A DNA stretch of 64,000 bases, from contig JAMXBD010000065.1 of NCBI GenBank assembly GCA_024138025.1, positions 1,599,501 to 1,663,500 on the forward strand, given 5' to 3'. Position numbers and translations under genes: made by a program. Of the stretch, positions 56,442 to 64,000 are shown one piece after another. How positions within the stretch are numbered: position 1 is the first letter of the stretch; each line of letters starts with the position of its first letter. The notes beneath the pieces are model-generated. The model had not been told where the DNA came from. It worked only from the letters and a program-made list of their open reading frames with translations, and ran no database searches. The stretch comes from Combretum micranthum. Lineage: Eukaryota; Streptophyta; Magnoliopsida; Myrtales; Combretaceae.

Positions 56442-59300
56442 AATAAGAATAGTTAATCATTTTCTTCCTATTCTAGGTAAAGCTACTACTACTACGTTGT
56501 TTACTTAAAGGGAATAACAATTCATAATATAAAATAATGAATAGCAATTCATGTAGCTACACACATGAATTGTCATTCAATGGTTTATTTTTATTTTATT
56601 TTTATAACTATTCCTATCTTGAAAATACCATATGTACAATTATCATATCATTATAATAAAAACAAGTGGCATTTTAGATATTCTACTTTTACTCTAATAA
56701 TTACTTATTTTATTTTTTATAGCAAGTGAGCATTCTAATGGTCATTACAACTCTATTACTTTTTTATTGAATTGAAATCCAAGTTCCCCTTTATTCCATA
56801 TGGCGAAGTGATATTTATGTCAATACCCTTTTTAAAACTCTATAAATCTTTTATTTTTTAAAAAAAAAAAAAGCACATGAACCCTCTACTTACCTACTTT
56901 TTAAGGGAAAAAATGATACGCAAGTTCTAATATATTTTAATCAAGTATTAAAAACCTTATATAGATTTTTTAGTCCACATAAAAAATTTCATCAGCATGT
57001 GACGTATTACGCTTAATAAGTCTTTTCTCCTCTCTGATTCAAAAGTTAAGATGGTAAATTTTTAAAAGTAGGAGATGCTTGTGTAATTTACCTTAAATAA
57101 TAAGCATAAGTTGTAAAGGATCTAGTTGCTGGTTGTTGACTTTTCCAAAGTGGAACATCCATGGATTTTAAAATATTAGAGGAGGTACTTTTGCAATTTG
57201 CTCTTATTAAAATGAAGATTGAGAATTTGATATACGGCTTATCAATTCTATTACGATAAAATTATAGATAACATATAGCCGTATAGAAAAATCTTAACAT
57301 GATACATAAAAAAGGTCATATCTTTTTCGACCTATCAATAAATGTAACGGCATCTATATTCATCATGGTACATCTTATGAGCCTTAAATTAGTTACATGC
57401 AAATAGGAATTAGTTTAGAAATTCCATATTATAACAAAATAACAAAGTTAGAGTTATAGCTCTAAATGTCATGCAACTAAACATAGTAGATTAACTAACA
57501 AAAATCTGCTATATATATGAAGAGATGAATGGAAAAAGGGATGGAACTTAGATTTACCAAAATTAAGGTGTCTTAGTGACATAGGAGTGATGAAACAACT
57601 CAAAATGCTTATAAACCTGCAAAACAATTAAGAAAACGCAATGAATTAAAGGAAACCTTAGCAGATAGTGAAAACAAGAGAAAGAGTGGTGTAGCTTAGC
57701 TTAGAAAGGACGACATGATTCTTCTACAAGAGTTAAGGTACTTTGTTAAGCTAACTAATTTAAGATGTAGGCTAAGCTTATTCAATGGTTAGGCTGTGTC
57801 CAATAGTACACAAATACAAAACTTGTTTAATTGAGGCATTTTAGTGTTTCTTTTAACTTTTAAATCTTTCATTATGATATAATCGTTGTATTACAAATTG
57901 AGATAATTAAATGCGTGCCTATTTAACATAAATCATGACCCATGAATTGCAAACCTACTTAATCTTAGATTTAACTAGTCAAACTTATCTTCTATAATTT
58001 TCAAGCAAAAGCATTTATCTCCATAATACAATGTACTAGCTAATGTTAAACTCATATTATAAAGCGTTTAAAAAATGATAAACAAACATATAAATTAATT
58101 GCACATAATTGTTTAAAAAAAAGGGTAATAAAAGGTATGGATTGTTGTTGAAAGGTGTGCAGTGAGTATCCCGAACGCAGTGAAAGTTACAGTAAATATC
58201 ATGTTCCATTGAATCGGACATGATTGTTGAAAGGCGATCTTCAATTATCTATTGATTCTATGAATTACTAAACAAATGACATAAAAAAAATCTATATAAG
58301 AATTTGAAATTTGGAAATAAAGAGCAAAGATAGCTCAAAATGTGTATTACTTTATCATGAATGATCCATTTTTGCCCTAGGGCATACATTTATATATAGC
58401 TCAAAAGCCACAAAAAATATAACTAAAAAAACTACCAGAAATTAAAACACAATCCTAAAACTTTATAACATAAAGTACATAAAAAGACAAATAAAATGCC
58501 AAAGACAGCATATAAAATAGAGGTATTTATAAAAAATTATAATAATTTTAAAACCTACCCAAAATATAAAATTTGCTCGTTTGAAAGCCTAAATAAAGGA
58601 ATTTGTCCTAAAAATGACCTAGCTTATCCCCAAAGGTGATGACTTCTTCTTATAGGCTCGTTTCCTTTAAGATAAGAACTTGAAATTAATAAACCATAAC
58701 TGACCTGTCTCTATCTCACTTTGCTAAGTACATATACGCCACCACCTCTACCTCATCAATCCTATGTTACTCGTGGACACATGACCTCAAAGGATTGATT
58801 TGAAAGTATATGTAAGGTACAGATAAAAGTAAAATGAGCAAGAAGAAGTAGGTAATACATAGAGAATTCAAATGCATTAATAACAAGTGAAGTTATGAAG
58901 TGGCAATATCACAATGCTTAAAAAGAGCCAAAAGTGTTTTCTGTCTGTAATCTTTTAAAAACGCAATTTGACACTATGGCAACCTTTGTCTCAATTATTT
59001 TCAATTTATCTCATGAGGAGCTCCGAACTTTTATATATGTTGGCAATCATTAATAACCACCAAATTTCGCTTGTAATAGATCGTCAATATACATACTTTT
59101 GCTAATGGATTCTTTTATGAGCTCCTTTTTAAGTTTAGACTTGTAAAAAATCTCCTTAAATGCATAAGTTTTCCTTGTCTTATTTGGCTTAAATCTTTAT
59201 TAGAAGATACTTAGGAATATAAAGCCTTGATTGGTGTTGTTCAATTTATGTAATAGGCAAATCAAAATAAAACAACTAAGGGGTTGTTTGACAAGGACAA
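56442..59300. other. AT-rich spacer
   Basis: No gene supported in about 2.9 kb. Frames are short and of low complexity. A purine-rich stretch near 57540-57720 and a CAAAATATAACTAAA-type stretch near 58400-58560 look transposon-like, but no ends were found. Confidence 0.35.
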
Positions 59301-61150
59301 TGTAACGTCCTAAAATAAGGACATTACAACCCGCCACGTGTCCTTCTCTTTTAAGAACATGCCAAGGCTAAAAATCTAAACCATAAGTATACACAATATA
59401 AAACTTCATAAACTCTCATAAAGGATGCCTGTTTAAGTTATCTCATAAAACAAATCCTTTGAAGAAAACACCTTATTGGCATAAACCAAAGCTAACATAA
59501 CTAATAATCCAAAAACTCAAATAAAACTTATAACAATATCAAAGTTTATAAAAAATAAATTTTCAAAACTTCATATTATCTTCCAAGTCTATCGTTAAGA
59601 TCTATAACATCTTAAATGTCAGCAGGATAGTCTACTCAACTAGCGTCCTCTCCTTCATCAACATAAATGTCATATCCTGATATGTATATAACTGGATCCT
59701 CACCTGGTCCTGAAATAATAAAAGAATGAGCGAAAATGCCCAGTACGCCAAACCACAAATTAAATGCAAATGCCACACAACATACATATATTTTCATGCA
59801 TCTAATCCTAATGCAACGAACATAATTTATTATCTTAATTAATCAGCAAACAACACAATTTAGAACTATAGTACTCTAGTTCCAAACCCAGAGTTTCTCA
59901 TGACCCTTGAAAAACAATCAATATAGAAAATAGGTAATTATAAATATATTGGTGTTAGAGAATCATCCACACACCATAGCCTCTGCTAAAACCTAATCTA
60001 CCGTAATCATTTCTATGCATGAGTCCACTTGGGACAACCTCACACATAGATCATCAAGGTGCCTCGTTAGTATCACACTTGCGTGGTCTTTACTAATCAA
60101 AGCCAAACACAAGCAACAAAACAATTTTATATGTTATATAGAAATAAATTAATTTGATATTGTAATCCCACATACACAACAAACAGATCTAAACCTATAA
60201 GCACAGACAACAAACATGGTAAGGTTGTACCTGTATCAAATTCCAGGAACAATACTCTAAATCACCCAGATCTGTTTTTATAACACAACTCCTAATTCAA
60301 TAGAACCTGATCACATGAATAGATAAAATTGAAAATAGATCTCATCAGATAAACCTAAATCCATTCATATCTAAAACCCAAACTTCAACATAATATCTAA
60401 TCTATACCTTTTTCCTTAATCACAATACCAAAATCCTTCAATTCAACAAATCTCCTCAACACTTCTCCAAACCCTAGAATTTCATTCAACACCATATATA
60501 CCAGAAATTAACAACTACCATTTTTATAAAATCATAAAGATTAAAACTTTAATATACTTACCTAAATTCAATTCTAATCCTTTTAACACCAAAACTAGAT
60601 CTACAGATAATTAAGATTTTCTCCAATCTCCCTTCAAATAATAGAAAATTCTAAGGAACCATAAAATGGTTATTCAATTACCAGATCTAATCCTCAATCT
60701 TCCTTAAACACCCACTCTTCAGATCTCCAAGAAAATTAGAACCGTTTCTCTAATTCTTCTTCAAAATAAATGAAAATCCTAAGATAATTCATAGATTGAA
60801 AGGCTTTAAAGGAAATATATGATTTTGATTACCTGAATCCGATCTTCCAAGATCTCCTTAGACCAACAGAATCAAATCTCCAAACCTGATATGTATGTTT
60901 TCCAATTCTATCGCAAATTCAACAAACAAACCCTAAGAAATCTAATAATCCATAAGATCTTAAAACAAAAATAGTGATTCAGTTACCTAATCTGGACTTC
61001 TGAATCCTTTGGTGGCTATAAACTCTCAGAGGATAAGAATCTAGATTTAGGATTTTGTTAGAGAAAAGAACAAAGAAAGAATATAAAGGGATTTGTGACT
61101 TTTCATCTTCCGTCATGCGTTTGTCATGTGACCAAAATTGCATTAAAATT
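59301..61150 (+). mobile_element. Probable solo LTR or non-autonomous LTR element; right end unresolved
   Basis: The left terminus is TGTAACGTCC, a form common for gypsy LTR starts in plants. It forms an imperfect palindrome: TGTAACGTCCT at 59301-59311 and AGGACATTACA at 59318-59328. Downstream, CCTGAAATAATAAAAGAATG and GCCCAGTACGCC are of the kind often seen inside such LTRs. No TG...CA partner or target duplication could be fixed, and no coding region follows. Confidence 0.4.
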
Positions 61151-62256
61151 AGACTTTGTTGACAAATTTAACCTTATAATTTAGATCAATGGACACTTTT
61201 ATCATTCTTTATGTAATATTTACTTGTATATTATAGACACTCTAGTCTTAAATTAATAAAATATATAAGAAACTCCGGAGTATGGCAGAACTAGAGTAAT
61301 GGCAAATATTTATGTGTAGATGAAGGTGAAGATTATTTACCATTAACTCTCAAAGTCTTAATTATGGAAGAGAGGGTTGTACTAAACATAGCAAATGAAT
61401 CTCTTTAGTAGGAAAGTACATTCAATATTTTAGAAAGATGCATCTTCCTATTAAGGTAAGCTCCAAACTCTTCAAGGGTAAGTTGGAGTGGAAAGTCGAC
61501 CTTTAAGGATAGGATAAACTTTGTAAAGTCATTTTCGAGCATCTAGTTTAACTTTCAGAAGGGGTGACCAAGCTGTTGTTAAATAGGATTGCTTGCTCTA
61601 ATACTATGCAAGTTGTCCAACGCTTATTAGGGGGTAAACAGAACCCAAACAATTTAGCCCATGGAACAAAATGGTTGGTCTGACTGTGGAAAGCTTATGT
61701 TCATAATGGCCTATGTTTGGTCTAAATCCACTATATTAAATTTTCCTTAATCATTTCAAATTTGTGGATTTAACTCCTTGGATTCCATCACTCAATCCAA
61801 AGAGCTAAATTAAAATTTAGTCCATAGTTCAAAATTAAGTCCAAATTTGTGGAAAGTTCATGTTCATTGTTGCGTTAAAGCCGATAATTTAATATGCAAT
61901 AGCTTTATTATATATTATAGTTATTACTCATCGCAAAATTATGAAATTATTCCATGTAACTTCCACGTACCACATTTTGTTAAAACTTACATCCTACTAT
62001 TTTAGTTATAACCTTTTCTTTATCTCATTATTCTTTATAATAATATACATAAATTTTTTAAAGTAATATACATGTAATATAGGTCGATTAGTAGAGAGTG
62101 GTGATATTCTTTCTATAACTATCACTTTCATATAAAATATACACATTGACATCATGCAAATATTATATGCAAGTAATGATAATGAACAAGGGGCAAATAA
62201 TAATTTTTACGAACCTATGTTTTCACTCAATTTGTTTTCTATATTAATTGAGAAAT
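61151..62256. other. AT-rich spacer
   Basis: No gene. Nothing beyond AT-rich sequence; a slightly GC-richer patch at 61430-61700 gives no recognisable protein. Confidence 0.35.
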
Positions 62257-62261
62257 GTATT

Positions 62262-63745
62262 TGTTGGTCCCAAAAAATAACTAGGGGGGGGTTAGTGAAT
62301 TAGTTTCTTAAAACAAAAACTTTAACTTTAATTTTACTAAATTTTAAAACACTTAACCCAATTGGTTATAAATAAAGTAAGGCTTTGAGTTTGCTTTGTA
62401 ATCACAACAAATAATTACATGGACAAAAATAAAGAGTAGGGTAAGAGAAGTTTGCACAATGATTTATAGAGGATCTGCTTTGAGCGTCAGTCCTCTCTTC
62501 TAGCTCCAAGCTGAGGACTCGGTATTCCACACTAGTATGTTCCACTATATCCACACAAAAATGTTTATAAATAGAGTCTCAATTCACTCTGTCAGACTTC
62601 ACACTAAACCATAGCTATCTCTGAACATCTCACACAAAGTTATCAAAAACAAATGAGGAATAATGAATTAAGTATCCTCTCAAAATTCATACAAGAATAA
62701 GAAATGTTAAAGTAATAATATAAGCATAAGATGAGTTGAAGAATTCGCAGTAAGTAGAGAGCTTCTTTTTACATGTGTTTTGTTTTTCTTTTGAACTCCT
62801 TCTTATATATTATCTTCATGTCTTTAACGGCTAAAATGATGATAATTTGAAAGTTTGACATAAGTTTTGTTGCTGATTTTGTGCTCTTTGTTGTTGACAT
62901 GATCTGCTGATTTTTATCAGTAATTCTTCCAATGGAAAATATGTAAGGTTAGTTAATGTGATGATGTTTGTTTCCTAACTGCATGCGTTTGTTAAAAAAA
63001 AAATATTTTGAGCTTATCTTGAATTCAAAATCATTCTTGATTAGATCCATGTTGATAACGAGACCTATAGATAATATCTTCAAGCATCGTTAAAATATAA
63101 TTGGCCAAAATATACTTCACAAATATCTCTATAAATTAGGATTGTGTCTTTACGTCCATACTCTTCTACAATTTTGTAACATGACTTTAGATACTTCACA
63201 AAACGTTGCTTGAAAAATCTGAAATGGATTTTAACCTTGACTTTTGAACTTGGTGTCAAAAACTTAAAACTTCAACAATTAAGCTTTCATAAAATGAAAA
63301 TTTGAATCCCCTAAATATTTTAACCAGCTTTGTGGAACATATTTGTATGTATTACTCAAATACGTTCAACTTTGGAGCTGGGTCTTCAAATTGATGAAAG
63401 AATTAGAGAAAACTCGATTTGAAGCTTGCTGTTTGTAATTTTGTAGATTTTGTCTGTGTAGCAGGTATACTCTTTGAGTTACTCTCTGAATGTTATTGTC
63501 TTCTTGACAAACGACAGATCTACCTTCTAAGCTACCTTCTGAATGTTATTGTCTTCTTGAAAAACTTTCTAGATAGCCTCTGAATTACTTTTTGAATTGG
63601 ATCTCTCTTTGAAAAACACTTCCATAGAACTTCTAATCATACTTGATTAAAATTTTATAACTTGATGACTACACATTTAATAAATTTGTTAGAAAACATT
63701 TATCCTTTTGTTATCATTAAAACTAATATTTGAGAGAACCTAACA
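62262..63745 (-). repeat. Solo LTR (family shared with 29497-30947)
   Basis: 1484 bp. The left end is TGTTGGTCCCAAAAAATAAC followed by a G8 run; the right end is ...TTTGAGAGAACCTAACA. On the minus strand it starts TGTTAGGTTCTCTCAAATAT and ends GGGACCAACA, proper TG...CA termini. The flanks GTATT (62257-62261) and GTTTT (63746-63750) match at 4 of 5, suggesting an aged target duplication. No internal coding region is present, so it is a solo LTR. Confidence 0.6.
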
Positions 63746-63750
63746 GTTTT

Positions 63751-64000
63751 AATAGTATTAATACATCATATGGATTAATTAATTGCATATAAACATCAAT
63801 AAAACTTTGACATGCGAATAGTTTTTACAAAACATATGAACTATTGCTACTAGATATCCAAAAAATGTTGGTATCTGCTTACTTTTCATTTGAACATGTG
63901 GTGTATTAGTACTACTAAATCTTTTATTTGTCTACAAAAATTGATACTTACTCACTATTCATTTGAACATATAATATATTAGTACTAGTAAATCTTTCTT
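63751..64000. other. AT-rich sequence to the window edge
   Basis: Contains two imperfect direct copies of a phrase ending ATTAGTACTASTAAATCTTT (about 63906 and 63980). No gene. Confidence 0.4.

Noticed and set aside
29497..63745. The two solo LTRs as the pair of one giant element
   Set aside because: They are too diverged, and unrelated host genes and complete other elements lie between them.
1..64000. CRISPR arrays, operons, tRNA or rRNA genes
   Set aside because: None seen. The regular repeats are microsatellites, and the gene structure is plant nuclear with introns.

Overview
The window is nuclear DNA from a flowering plant, almost certainly a eudicot. It is strongly AT-rich, has intron-containing plant genes, and holds many Ty1/copia, Ty3/gypsy, hAT-like and Mutator-like elements. 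I cannot name the species. There are no rRNA, tRNA or CRISPR signals.

Three host genes are well supported. (1) At 4076-4933 (minus) is an intronless, membrane-anchored RING-HC ubiquitin ligase of the RMA type. (2) At 33743-36547 (plus) is a three-exon LORELEI-like GPI-anchored protein, a co-receptor family for RALF/FERONIA signalling. (3) At 49573-50448 (minus) is a two-exon gene for a 79-residue protein with a distinctive C-terminus; it has a TATA box at 50571-50578. The genes are far apart and nothing suggests that they act together.

Most of the rest is transposon-derived. A complete but decayed Ty1/copia element (9101-14877, minus) has both LTRs, a 5-bp target duplication, a polypurine tract and a degenerate primer-binding site. 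Two things are nested in it: a 561-bp hAT-type element (10759-11319) and, between its primer-binding site and gag, an antisense fragment of a host SRA domain that most resembles SUVH4/KRYPTONITE, the H3K9 methyltransferase that silences transposons. This capture is the most interesting feature of the window. A Ty3/gypsy element (50978-56057, minus) has lost the catalytic core of its reverse transcriptase and sits inside an older hAT-like element. Two diverged solo LTRs of one family lie at 29497-30947 and 62262-63745. A third LTR-like terminus is at 59301, and the window seems to open inside similar material.

Small non-autonomous DNA elements fill much of the remainder. The hAT-like ones (8-bp target duplications) are at 10759, 15972, 39503 and 46132, with likely members at 7100 and 27752. 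The Mutator-like ones (long terminal inverted repeats, 9-bp duplications) are at 19855, 23546, 25835, 26342, 45033 and 47075. An almost empty LINE-type insertion, just a poly(T) tract between perfect 16-bp repeats, lies about 290 bp upstream of the LORELEI-like start codon. The long AT-rich spacers between these features show no gene that I can support.
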